Assembly (NCBI GenBank): GCA_017543645.1 | Contig: JAFYFR010000112.1 | Span: forward strand, 1-6,622 | Direction of reading: 5' to 3' | Source: Bacteroidales bacterium | GTDB lineage: Bacteria > Bacteroidota > Bacteroidia > Bacteroidales > UBA3824 | Length of the DNA: 6,622 nt | Shown: piece after piece, positions 1 to 6,072 of the stretch | Layout of the letters: the number at the start of each line of letters is the position of its first letter | Position numbering within the stretch: the stretch's first letter is position 1 | Position numbers and translations under genes: made by a program | The notes under the pieces: model-generated | Databases searched by the model: none | What the model saw: only the letters and a program-made list of their open reading frames with translations | Told to the model about the DNA's origin: nothing

Positions 1-172
1 ACACGCATAGCATTATGCGATATATACATAATCCGCAGGCATCACCGCTGCTTTGTCTTGATGGATCTTTTGAAACGACCAAATTTCAAGGTGTCAAGAA
101 CAAAGCGTTAAGCAACGCCTTATTTTATATGTCCGCTACCCCGCCCGCCTCTCGGCTTTCGGCAGAAGTCAG
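1..172 (-). ncRNA. Structured non-coding RNA, Bacteroidales-1-like, 3' end beyond window
   Basis: No convincing protein is encoded here, but the minus strand folds into a chain of hairpins behind a good -7 box at 178-185. Visible elements in RNA order are: a GCC-GAGA-GGC hairpin with a GNRA-type loop (147-156); GCGTT/AACGC around a 4-base loop (105-118); a long stem pairing 94-105 with 51-61 with one bulged base; inside it TTGAAA/TTTCAA (70-89); and a perfect 6-bp stem CGCATA/TATGCG (4-19) close to the window edge. An independent promoter plus dense pairing and no reading frame suggest a stand-alone RNA rather than a leader, although a leader of a gene beyond the edge cannot be excluded. The overall look matches my recollection of the Bacteroidales-1 RNA motif, a family of unknown function often found near the L20 gene. 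That family name is a recollection, not a covariance-model result. The start is estimated from the promoter. Confidence 0.55.
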
Positions 173-177
173 CACTG

Positions 178-185
178 CAAATGTA
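178..185 (-). promoter_or_regulatory. -7 element for the structured RNA
   Basis: On the minus strand this reads TACATTTG, an exact match to the Bacteroidota -7 consensus TAnnTTTG. It lies about 6 bases ahead of the inferred start of the structured RNA. No clear TTTG -33 element is visible at the expected distance. Confidence 0.55.
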
Positions 186-427
186 TGAAAAATACTTTTT
201 ATGTGTATGCTTTCTCCGCTTTTTTTTAATGAGATTGTTGCAATTTTCGCCAGTATAGTTTCTTTTTGCAGATAAAAGCAAATGAAATGGCAGCAATCAA
301 AGAAATCAGCCACCTGTACAAGCCGCTGAAATACTTGGATTAATTGACCGACTACGGTTTAGCATAAAGAATATGGGAAAGATAACCACAGCACCAAAGA
401 TGTCGGCGAAAATCGAAAAGTTATAAT
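186..427. other. Intergenic stretch without a recognisable gene
   Basis: This lies between the aminotransferase stop codon and the RNA promoter. It holds only short open frames that I cannot assign, for example an 18-residue plus-strand frame MAAIKEISHLYKPLKYLD and short hydrophobic minus-strand frames. It has no clear terminator hairpin for the aminotransferase gene, no tRNA-like cloverleaf and no repeats. It may hold decayed coding sequence, but nothing in it is strong enough to name. Confidence 0.5.
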
Positions 428-1576
428 TTATTTCCCTGCTTTCAGCAAACCTTCCACACCTCTTCTAATGGTCTCGTCTTCACGTGCGAAACATACGCGG
501 ATAACGCTGCTCTTGTTTTTGTCGTGGAAGAACATCGACATCGGGAATACTGCCACGCCGTATTGGGTTACAAGCCTGAGGGCAAAATCATAATCGAGGT
601 CGGCGGTAACGTCAGAGCAGTCTATTGCCTGAAACCACGATCCTTCGGTGGGGGTGAGCTTATACTTAGAGTCTTTGAGAAGGTCGCACAGAAGGTTGCG
701 TTTGTGGAGGTAGAGTTCGCGCACTTGGGCAATTTCGCCGTTGCCATCGTCGGGCAGAAAATCCGAGAACGCATACTGTATGGCGGTGTTGGATCCGTTG
801 CAGATATAGTTGTGCATTTTGCGTATTTCGGCGGTGTAGTCGGCGGGCGCACAGCAGGTTCCGGTTTTCCAACCGGTGGCGTTAAACGATTTGCCGAGCG
901 AACTTATCACAATGCTCTGTTTCGCAAGCATTGGGTAGCTGGCAACGCTCGAAATAGGTGTGTTGTAGTGAAAGTTTCCGTATGTTTCGTCGCTGAGAAT
1001 CACAATCTTGCTTCCTGCCACAATCTTCTGGAGCTTCTGCATGTCCTCGTCGGAGAGAACTGCGCCTGTGGGTATGTGGGGATTGCTTATGATAATCATC
1101 TTGGTACGCTGGTTTACCCAACGCATCACCTCGTTCCAGTCGATACGGTAGTCGGGATATTTGAGCGTGATAAATATAGGTGTGCCTCCGTTAAGGCGGA
1201 TTGCTGGCACATAGTTTTCGTACACTGGCTCAAAAACTATCACCTCGTCGTCCTCGTGGACTATGGCGGAGATGGCAGTCCACAATGCCTCGGTAGAGCC
1301 GGCAGTAATTGTGATGTCGGTTTCGGGATTGTATTGTGCATCAAACTCTTTGAGGTATACTTCTGCTATGGCCTGTCGTAACGGCATTATGCCTTCGATA
1401 GGGCTGTACTGGTTCTTGCCATTGCTTATGTGCCGCGCTATGGAGTCGACAAGTTTCTGCGACATGTTGAAGTCGGGAACCGAGCAGGCAAGGTCTACTG
1501 CATGGCTTTTCTCAGCGGCGTCTAAAATCTCAATTGCCGTTTTTAACGTATTATCGGGTAGTTTTGATCTCAGCAT
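428..1576 (-). CDS. PLP-dependent aminotransferase, methionine/kynurenine type (YbdL-like)
   Basis: A 382-residue fold-type I class I/II aminotransferase, the usual length for the family, expected to be cytosolic. Seen in order: TAGSTEAL (residues 91-98, cofactor phosphate loop); FEPVYENY (115-122, with an aromatic that would stack on PLP); NPHIPTG (165-171); SDETYGNF (195-202, with the Asp that contacts the pyridine nitrogen and the Tyr); SSLGKSFNATGWKTG (225-239), in which K229 should form the Schiff base; and IRVCFAR (359-365), whose Arg360 should bind the substrate carboxylate. The GK(S/T)-x(3)-TGWK-G segment and general layout resemble E. coli YbdL, which transaminates methionine and related amino acids; exact substrates are inferred. 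One oddity is that the Asn normally preceding PTG is Ile168. The ATG at 1576 is preferred because the -7 box lies only 22 bases upstream. It is monocistronic as far as the window shows. Confidence 0.88.
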   Translation of the reverse strand: MLRSKLPDNTLKTAIEILDAAEKSHAVDLACSVPDFNMSQKLVDSIARHISNGKNQYSPIEGIMPLRQAIAEVYLKEFDAQYNPETDITITAGSTEALWTAISAIVHEDDEVIVFEPVYENYVPAIRLNGGTPIFITLKYPDYRIDWNEVMRWVNQRTKMIIISNPHIPTGAVLSDEDMQKLQKIVAGSKIVILSDETYGNFHYNTPISSVASYPMLAKQSIVISSLGKSFNATGWKTGTCCAPADYTAEIRKMHNYICNGSNTAIQYAFSDFLPDDGNGEIAQVRELYLHKRNLLCDLLKDSKYKLTPTEGSWFQAIDCSDVTADLDYDFALRLVTQYGVAVFPMSMFFHDKNKSSVIRVCFAREDETIRRGVEGLLKAGK

Positions 1577-1598
1577 ACAAACTCTGTTATTTATCGTT

Positions 1599-1627
1599 CA
1601 AAATTACAAAATAATTTGGAATGGCAA
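1599..1627 (-). promoter_or_regulatory. Promoter of the aminotransferase gene
   Basis: The minus strand carries TAATTTTG (1599-1606), a full match to the Bacteroidota -7 consensus, with a TTG (1625-1627) 18 bases upstream as a possible -33 element. The -7 box ends 22 bases before the ATG at 1576, so the leader would be very short. Confidence 0.55.
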
Positions 1628-1728
1628 CTTTTGTTTTAGTTTTTTTTATGTTTTATTTTTATAGTGTAATAAACGCCTAAAAATCAAAGGCCTGTCTTGC
1701 AATTTTTTCGCCTCTATGGATAATAATT

Positions 1729-1779
1729 CAGGGATTGCCCCAAAATGCCAGTTACCCGGCATTTTTAGAACAATCCCTG
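1729..1779. terminator. Nested double hairpin, possible terminator of the small membrane protein gene
   Basis: Two perfect inverted repeats sit one inside the other. The outer arms are CAGGGATTG (1729-1737) and CAATCCCTG (1771-1779); the inner arms are AAAATGCC (1742-1749) and GGCATTTT (1758-1765) around an 8-base loop. It begins about 20 bases past the stop codon of the 1801-2226 gene, which fits a terminator. The inner stem ends in T residues on either strand, but there is no free T-run after the outer stem. A processing or protein-binding site is an alternative. Confidence 0.4.
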
Positions 1780-1800
1780 CATGTGTGGAAGAGTATGGTA

Positions 1801-2226
1801 TTAGTATGCAATGGAATTATAAATCTGCTGTTTCAGGTAGTCGAGACCGTTTCCGAGCACTACATCGGCGTTGTCGGCTGAGGCAATGTATCCGGCGGCG
1901 GTGTTGTCGATGCTGGCGTGAGCGTAGAAGTACAGTCCTGTGTCCTCTTTAACCACATCGTTGTCAACCGACTCAATCACGGCGTTGCTTACGTGTCCGT
2001 CGACTATGAGCTTTATAGATTCGCTTTGGTGAAGCGAGTTCATATATTTATAAGGTATCTCGATTTTGCAAAAACATTTCGAGTCAGAATGTTTCTCTAC
2101 TGTTAATCCGCTTGTGATAATGTTTTCGGGCATATTGTTCTTTACACCCAAAACCAACATTGCAGCAAATACTGCAAATACTGCCGCTATGCCTGCGTGC
2201 TTGATCATTTTGTTTGTTGTCTTCAT
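1801..2226 (-). CDS. Small membrane-anchored protein resembling the HlyD adaptor beta-barrel domain
   Basis: A 141-residue protein with a short basic N-terminus, one hydrophobic segment at about residues 11-29, and a soluble part probably on the periplasmic side. I do not recognise a named family with certainty. Residues 51-108, from CFCKIEIPYKYMNSL through IKLIVDGH to the segment ending YFYAHASID, follow the pattern of the beta-barrel domain of HlyD-type membrane fusion proteins: a strand ending in IP, a stretch where 'G-x-V' is usual, a 'v-x-VDG' strand, a 'v-x-SV/IS' strand and a closing 'GlY-x-v-x-a-x-ID' strand. The tail DYLKQQIYNSI (129-139) resembles the short C-terminal helix of such adaptors. 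The lipoyl domain and coiled-coil hairpin are absent, so it is either a minimal relative or a degenerate remnant. Cys51 and Cys53 could pair or bind a ligand. It has its own promoter and no transporter gene beside it. An alternative start is Met7. Confidence 0.6.
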   Translation of the reverse strand: MKTTNKMIKHAGIAAVFAVFAAMLVLGVKNNMPENIITSGLTVEKHSDSKCFCKIEIPYKYMNSLHQSESIKLIVDGHVSNAVIESVDNDVVKEDTGLYFYAHASIDNTAAGYIASADNADVVLGNGLDYLKQQIYNSIAY

Positions 2227-2279
2227 GGTTCTGATGTTTATTATTTCATTTAACTATTAGTGGTGATTGTTAGACGGGG

Positions 2280-2310
2280 CAAAATTACAGGGCATTTTGC
2301 TATTGTGCAA
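2280..2310 (-). promoter_or_regulatory. Promoter of the small membrane protein gene
   Basis: The minus strand carries TAATTTTG (2280-2287) with TTG (2308-2310) 20 bases upstream, matching the Bacteroidota -7/-33 arrangement. The ATG at 2226 lies 53 bases past the -7 box, leaving a leader of roughly 45-50 bases, longer than for the neighbouring genes. Confidence 0.6.
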
Positions 2311-2318
2311 TGCGCAAT
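2302..2318. promoter_or_regulatory. 17-bp palindrome over the -33 element, possible operator
   Basis: On the minus strand this reads ATTGCGCATTGCACAAT. Eight-base arms flank a central T, and seven of the eight arm positions pair. It is centred on the -33 element of the promoter at 2280-2310, where a bound repressor or activator would act directly. The function is inferred from position and symmetry only. Confidence 0.3.
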
Positions 2319-2330
2319 ATGCGTATTAGT

Positions 2331-2364
2331 GCCTGCCGTGTGTAGGTAAAACACGTATGCCGGC
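2331..2364 (-). terminator. Imperfect hairpin after the polytopic membrane protein gene
   Basis: About 18 bases past the stop of the 2383-3381 gene, the minus strand forms a stem of GCC-x-GC plus CGTGT paired with ACACG plus GC-x-GGC, with a 3-base bulge and a 9-base loop. No T-run follows, so intrinsic termination is uncertain. Confidence 0.3.
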
Positions 2365-2382
2365 GTTGTTTGCACATCCAAT

Positions 2383-3381
2383 TTACATCTCCACTACCAG
2401 ATACACATGCAGTGCCCCGGCCGAAAGTATCAGCAGCGCAAAGAACAACTCGCTCCAGAATCCCTGCCTCATATTGTAAAACACTGTTACAAACATAAAC
2501 ACCACGGGGAACAAAGCAAGGCGCAGTGTCTCGATGCTCAGAAAGGGCGAAACCGCAGCCACCAACGTAATCAGGAATATCACAAACATCAGCCTGTAAG
2601 CCCGCGCCTCAAACACGTTGAACCTGCTGTACAACGCCACCATAAACACTCCGCTTACCAAAAGCCACAAACTTCCCGCGCAAAGGAAAACAAGGTCGTT
2701 GCCCGCCGGATTGAACACGTGCCTTATACTGAACTCCTCAACGATATTCTCCCACACTGGCATAATCTCGCCATTTGCAAGATAGTATCCGGCAAAGTAA
2801 AACAGCACGGGGGTTATCAGCCCCAGAATCATCATGAGTATCTCATTGGTACGGTAGGGACGGAATACGGCAATGGCTGCAATACCGTAAAACAGCGTGA
2901 TAACAGCGTTGAAACAGAACAGAGTGGCTATACCGAAGCAGAGTCCGGCATCAAAAAGGTTGTATACTGCCACGTCCTTGCCGTTGCTTTCTAATATCGG
3001 GAAAAGTCCGAGCATAACAAACACCGCCGCAAACTGTTCGGGCAGAACCACATTGTAAGGTATGTAGCACATGCCCACCGCCGCAGTTGTCACAAAAAAA
3101 AGGGCACCTTTGGCGCGGGTGAGCTCATACTTCCTGTTGAGCGATGTCATAACGCACACCTCCACAATGTTGAGCAGCACAAAGCACACACCCAGAATAA
3201 TCGGCGTACCCCACGAGCCGAGAAAGTTCCTTATGTCGTCGAATATCAGCGAACCCGACTGCGGCACAATCCACATCCACGCGCCGTATGGCATCACTGC
3301 CGAGCATGCAAAACCGGCAAACACCAGTATGGCAAGCACTATCCCGAGGAGGTTATTGTCTTTTAGCGATTTCAGTATCAC
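2383..3381 (-). CDS. Polytopic inner-membrane protein, DUF6427-like
   Basis: A 332-residue protein made almost wholly of hydrophobic helices. I count about nine or ten, near residues 11-31, 57-79, 91-110, 115-131, 145-172 (possibly two), 181-202, 229-251, 262-280, 285-303 and 308-330. There is no large soluble domain and no visible catalytic motif. The segment AVFRPYRTNEILMMILGLITP (171-191), a basic loop leading into a Gly/Pro-containing helix, resembles the central part of DUF6427 proteins, a Bacteroidota family of unknown function that I recall being found near purD. Here it is divergent from purD across about 170 bases. The start is a GTG at 3381: no in-frame ATG lies between the -7 box (3405-3412) and that codon, and the next Met (residue 30) would remove the first helix. 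The function is unknown. Confidence 0.7.
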   Translation of the reverse strand: MILKSLKDNNLLGIVLAILVFAGFACSAVMPYGAWMWIVPQSGSLIFDDIRNFLGSWGTPIILGVCFVLLNIVEVCVMTSLNRKYELTRAKGALFFVTTAAVGMCYIPYNVVLPEQFAAVFVMLGLFPILESNGKDVAVYNLFDAGLCFGIATLFCFNAVITLFYGIAAIAVFRPYRTNEILMMILGLITPVLFYFAGYYLANGEIMPVWENIVEEFSIRHVFNPAGNDLVFLCAGSLWLLVSGVFMVALYSRFNVFEARAYRLMFVIFLITLVAAVSPFLSIETLRLALFPVVFMFVTVFYNMRQGFWSELFFALLILSAGALHVYLVVEM

Positions 3382-3404
3382 GGTAACGGTATTATTATCG
3401 TTGA

Positions 3405-3412
3405 CAAAATTA
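3405..3412 (-). promoter_or_regulatory. -7 element of the polytopic membrane protein gene
   Basis: The minus strand reads TAATTTTG, identical to the -7 boxes of the two other minus-strand genes at 1599 and 2280. The GTG start is 23 bases downstream. No good -33 match is visible. Confidence 0.5.
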
Positions 3413-3508
3413 CAAAATTTTTTTGCATTGAGTTATTCTGTAAGCTTTTTTTATTTCGGTGTTTCGTTTAATTTGGAGATAAATGATGATAAAAACCAAA
3501 ATAATTGT

Positions 3509-3516
3509 TACTTTTG
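3509..3516 (+). promoter_or_regulatory. -7 element of purD
   Basis: The sequence reads TACTTTTG, matching TAnnTTTG. It ends 33 bases ahead of the ATG at 3550. The box also argues against an upstream TTG start at 3505, which would lie outside the transcript. An A-rich stretch just before the ATG replaces a Shine-Dalgarno sequence. Confidence 0.5.
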
Positions 3517-3549
3517 CCACATAGAATAATACATAAAAAAAACAAATCA

Positions 3550-4830
3550 ATGAACATATTGCTTATAGGCTCGGGCGGAAGGGAGAGCGCGTTGGCGTGG
3601 AAAATTTCGCAGAGCAGACAATCTAATAATCTTTTTGTAGCACCCGGCAACCCCGGCACTGCCAATATCGCTAAAAACGTTAATATAAAGGTGTCGGATT
3701 TCGACGCCATCGAAAAATTTGTGGACGAAAGCAAAATCGACCTCGTGGTAGTAGGGCCCGAAGTGCCGTTAATCGACGGACTTGCCGACCGACTTTTGGC
3801 TATGAACGGCAATAAGCCTCTTGTGCTTGGCCCTAAAAAAGACGGCGCGCAACTCGAAGGCAGCAAGGATTTTGCCAAGCAGTTTATGATGCGTCACAAC
3901 ATACCCACTGCCAAATACAAGACTTTCAACGGCAACACTTACGCTCAGGCTGTTGATTTCCTTAAAACATTGCAGCCCCCCTACGTGCTCAAAGCCGACG
4001 GACCGGCTGCCGGCAAGGGCGTTATCATCGAGTCGGACTTTAACATCGCCTGCAACGAACTCAAAGAAATGTTTTCGGGCAAGTTTGGCAAATCGTCTGC
4101 CGAAGTGGTTATCGAGGAGTTTCTTTCGGGCATAGAACTTTCTGTGTTTGTACTAACAGATGGTCACGGAGGATACACCATCCTGCCCGAAGCCAAAGAC
4201 TACAAGCGCATTGGCGAAGGCGACACTGGACTCAACACAGGCGGTATGGGCAGCATTTCGCCCGTTCCGTTTGCCGACAAGGTGTTTATGAAAAAAATTG
4301 AATCGCGCATAATCAAGCCCACCATCGACGGACTTATCAAAGAAAATATCGACTACCGCGGATTTATCTTTTTCGGACTTATCAACGTCAATGGCGAACC
4401 CTACGTAATAGAGTACAACGTGCGAATGGGCGACCCCGAAACCGAATCGGTGATGCTTCGCGTTGATGGCGACTTTTTGGATTTGCTTGTGGCAGCTGCA
4501 CAGGGCAACCTCAACGGCAAGCAGTGCCAAATCAACCCCCTAACCGCCGCCACAGTAGTTCTTGCATCGGGCGGCTATCCCGAAGATTACAAAAAAGGGT
4601 TCGTTATCAACGGCTTGGATAACGTAAAAGATTCTATCATATTCCACGCCGGCACCAAGGAAAAAGACGGTGCGATAGTAACCGACGGCGGACGTGTGCT
4701 CACAGTGTCGTCGCTTGGCAGCAGCATACCCGATGCCCTTCAAAAATCATTAGACGGCATTGCCAAACTATCTTTTGAAGGCGCATACCACAGAAGGGAC
4801 ATCGGCAAGGATCTGTTGAAATATGTGTAA
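3550..4830 (+). CDS. purD: Phosphoribosylamine-glycine ligase (GAR synthetase)
   Basis: Catalyses the second step of de novo purine synthesis: 5-phosphoribosylamine + glycine + ATP to glycinamide ribonucleotide, in the cytosol. The protein has 426 residues, normal for PurD, with the expected order of domains. The N-terminal domain begins MNILLIGSGGRESALAWK. The ATP-grasp part carries KADGPAAGKGVII (148-160, nucleotide-binding loop), IEEFLSGIELSVF (188-200), GDTGLNTGGMGSISP (224-238) and EYNVRMGDPETE (288-299), with the Glu and Asn that bind magnesium. The C-terminal domain carries SGGYP (340-344), GTK (368-370), GGRVL (380-384) and RRDIG (415-419). All expected motifs are intact, so it should be active. 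The ATG at 3550 is chosen because it opens directly into the nucleotide-fold strand and lies downstream of the -7 box. It is a single transcription unit, ended by the hairpin at 4897-4939. Confidence 0.97.
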   Translation: MNILLIGSGGRESALAWKISQSRQSNNLFVAPGNPGTANIAKNVNIKVSDFDAIEKFVDESKIDLVVVGPEVPLIDGLADRLLAMNGNKPLVLGPKKDGAQLEGSKDFAKQFMMRHNIPTAKYKTFNGNTYAQAVDFLKTLQPPYVLKADGPAAGKGVIIESDFNIACNELKEMFSGKFGKSSAEVVIEEFLSGIELSVFVLTDGHGGYTILPEAKDYKRIGEGDTGLNTGGMGSISPVPFADKVFMKKIESRIIKPTIDGLIKENIDYRGFIFFGLINVNGEPYVIEYNVRMGDPETESVMLRVDGDFLDLLVAAAQGNLNGKQCQINPLTAATVVLASGGYPEDYKKGFVINGLDNVKDSIIFHAGTKEKDGAIVTDGGRVLTVSSLGSSIPDALQKSLDGIAKLSFEGAYHRRDIGKDLLKYV

Positions 4831-4896
4831 ACGCCATATCTCCGACCTCCAGCCGTTACAATTTATGATAGCGAATCTTAAAAAGACTATAGTTTC

Positions 4897-4939
4897 TTAT
4901 AAAGGGGGGGTGAAATCACCCTTCCCTTATAATTTTTTT
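4897..4939 (+). terminator. Intrinsic terminator after purD
   Basis: A 16-position stem pairs 4897-4912 with 4917-4932 around an AAAT loop, with two G-T pairs and one A-C mismatch, followed directly by seven T residues (4933-4939). It lies 66 bases past the purD stop. On the opposite strand it would also be the first hairpin met by transcripts of the convergent nuclease gene, though with a poorer T-run. Confidence 0.88.
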
Positions 4940-4953
4940 CCAGAATAGGACAC

Positions 4954-5886
4954 TTACATCTCAGCTATTTCTTCGGGGGTGAGGCCGGTAATACGAGCAA
5001 CAAGGTCAATGGGCAGATGCTCGGCTTTCATTATGCGGGCAGACTCTATGGCTTGGGCTCGCACTCCTTCGGCACGACCTTCGGCAAGTCCTTCGGCACG
5101 ACCCTGGGCAAGTCCCTTGGCCATACCTTGTGCCATACCTTGTGCCATTCCTTGTGCCATACCTTGTGCCATACTGATTTCTTTTACTGTGCGGTCGCGG
5201 TCGTTACGCAGAAACTCCATGCCCCAGAAGCCGTCGTAATAACCGCGCTCCTCTTCGGTGAGGTTGCGACAAAGATCCAAGGCTTCCTTTACTTCGGTGT
5301 TTTCTAACAGTTCGTCGGTGATTTGCTCTGTGCCTGTCTTGGCGTTGATGGATGTGAGGAACTCCTGCCATAATTTGAGCATCTTACGTTGGGCATAGTC
5401 TTCGGGCTTGAACTTGGGCAGCTCGATGCACACTATCTCTATGCCTTTGATTACATGGCTGCTGTTGCCAACTTCCGACATTTGGTAATGGTGGTAGTTG
5501 TTGGTGTTGCTCTCTTGATATACATCGTTGAGGATATTCACCGAAAACACTTTCTTTACTTTGTAATGCTCCTCGCCTTTGGAATACAGGGTGGTGTACA
5601 CCTTGGCGCAGTTATAAAGCACACGCCGCAAAAAGTCCGACGACCAGTACATCTGCATCTCCACAATAAAGTAGTCGCCGTTGGAATCCTGACAGCGTAC
5701 ATCCACAGCGCTGCTCCGTTTGCCGCCCATCACAGGCAGAATCTCGGAAGGCAGGTACTCCAAATCGCTGATTACATTATTGCCTTCTAACTGCAAGACT
5801 GCATTCAACAGGCTTATTGCAAGGTTTTTGTGCTCGCCGAACACTTTTTTAAATACAACGTCGGTCTTTGGGTCGTAATAGTTCAT
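4954..5886 (-). CDS. Rpn/PDDEXK_2 family nuclease (annotated elsewhere as PD-(D/E)XK transposase)
   Basis: A 310-residue protein of the Rpn (recombination-promoting nuclease) group, PF12784-like. The opening YYDPKTDVVFKKVFG (3-17) is the family signature. The PD-(D/E)XK active site is visible as Asp62 (SSAVDVRCQD) followed by IVEMQM, with Glu76 and Gln78, the E-x-Q variant found in this family. Both are present, so catalysis is plausible. Residues 239-274 are nine tetrapeptide repeats (MAQG/LAQG/RAEG), followed by a short helical tail and TGLTPEEIAEM. Characterised members cleave DNA; roles in RecA-independent recombination and, more recently, phage defence have been reported for E. coli homologues. 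Despite the 'transposase' label I see no terminal inverted repeats or target duplication here. It is a single gene convergent with purD. The ATG at 5886 is fixed by the family N-terminus and a -7 box 20 bases upstream. Confidence 0.92.
   Translation of the reverse strand: MNYYDPKTDVVFKKVFGEHKNLAISLLNAVLQLEGNNVISDLEYLPSEILPVMGGKRSSAVDVRCQDSNGDYFIVEMQMYWSSDFLRRVLYNCAKVYTTLYSKGEEHYKVKKVFSVNILNDVYQESNTNNYHHYQMSEVGNSSHVIKGIEIVCIELPKFKPEDYAQRKMLKLWQEFLTSINAKTGTEQITDELLENTEVKEALDLCRNLTEEERGYYDGFWGMEFLRNDRDRTVKEISMAQGMAQGMAQGMAQGMAKGLAQGRAEGLAEGRAEGVRAQAIESARIMKAEHLPIDLVARITGLTPEEIAEM
5065..5172 (-). repeat. Nine tandem 12-bp repeats inside the Rpn nuclease gene
   Basis: On the minus strand, 108 bases form nine 12-base units: four copies of ATGGCACAAGG(T/A), then ATGGCCAAGGGA, CTTGCCCAGGGT, and alternating RAEG/LAEG units in which the first and third are identical. 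A degenerate tenth unit (VRAQ) follows. The near-identity of the first four units indicates recent expansion. Because 12 is a multiple of 3, gain or loss of units changes linker length without breaking the frame. Confidence 0.95.
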
Positions 5887-5905
5887 AACGTTATGTTTTA
5901 CGGGG

Positions 5906-5913
5906 CAAATATA
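5906..5913 (-). promoter_or_regulatory. -7 element of the Rpn nuclease gene
   Basis: The minus strand reads TATATTTG, matching TAnnTTTG, ending 19 bases ahead of the ATG at 5886. The upstream region is AT-rich but has no clear TTTG at -33. Confidence 0.5.
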
Positions 5914-6025
5914 ACAAAAAAATTAATAAAGTGCGGATTCGGATTTAATTTCTTTTTTAACAAAGGAGATTGAAAACATCACAGGGCGTAAGGAGGCAGA
6001 GCAGTAAAATAAAAACAGTCCATTG

Positions 6026-6056
6026 TTTGTTAATATGCCGAAAGTTTTTATCTTTG
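6026..6056 (+). promoter_or_regulatory. Consensus promoter of the truncated secreted-protein gene
   Basis: TTTG (6026-6029), a 19-base spacer, then TATCTTTG (6049-6056): an exact fit to the Bacteroidota promoter consensus and the best in the window. The ATG at 6073 is 16 bases past the -7 box. It is divergent from the nuclease promoter. Confidence 0.75.
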
Positions 6057-6072
6057 CCGCCAAATTGATGGT

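Noticed and set aside
125..313. A 62-residue minus-strand frame beginning MADFFDCCHF
   Set aside because: It runs through the RNA promoter and the first hairpin, has no -7 box of its own and no recognisable domain.
524..1381. A 285-residue open frame antisense to the aminotransferase
   Set aside because: It is the mirror of a gene with clear family motifs; its translation is rich in Cys, His and Val with no recognisable domain and it has no promoter.
2407..2994. A 195-residue open frame antisense to the polytopic membrane protein
   Set aside because: It is rich in His, Gln and Lys, as expected from reading hydrophobic codons backwards; no family resemblance.
3505..3549. An upstream TTG start extending purD by 15 residues
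   Set aside because: The extra residues are not part of the PurD fold and the codon lies at or before the -7 box.
4153..4530. A 125-residue open frame antisense to purD
   Set aside because: It overlaps the most conserved part of purD and shows no motif or start signal.
5065..5172. The regular repeats as a CRISPR array
   Set aside because: The units are 12 bases, adjoin without spacers and are in frame with the nuclease gene.
4954..5886. The Rpn gene as an insertion sequence
   Set aside because: Despite the 'transposase' label used for the family, no terminal inverted repeats or target-site duplication flank the gene; it looks like an ordinary single gene.
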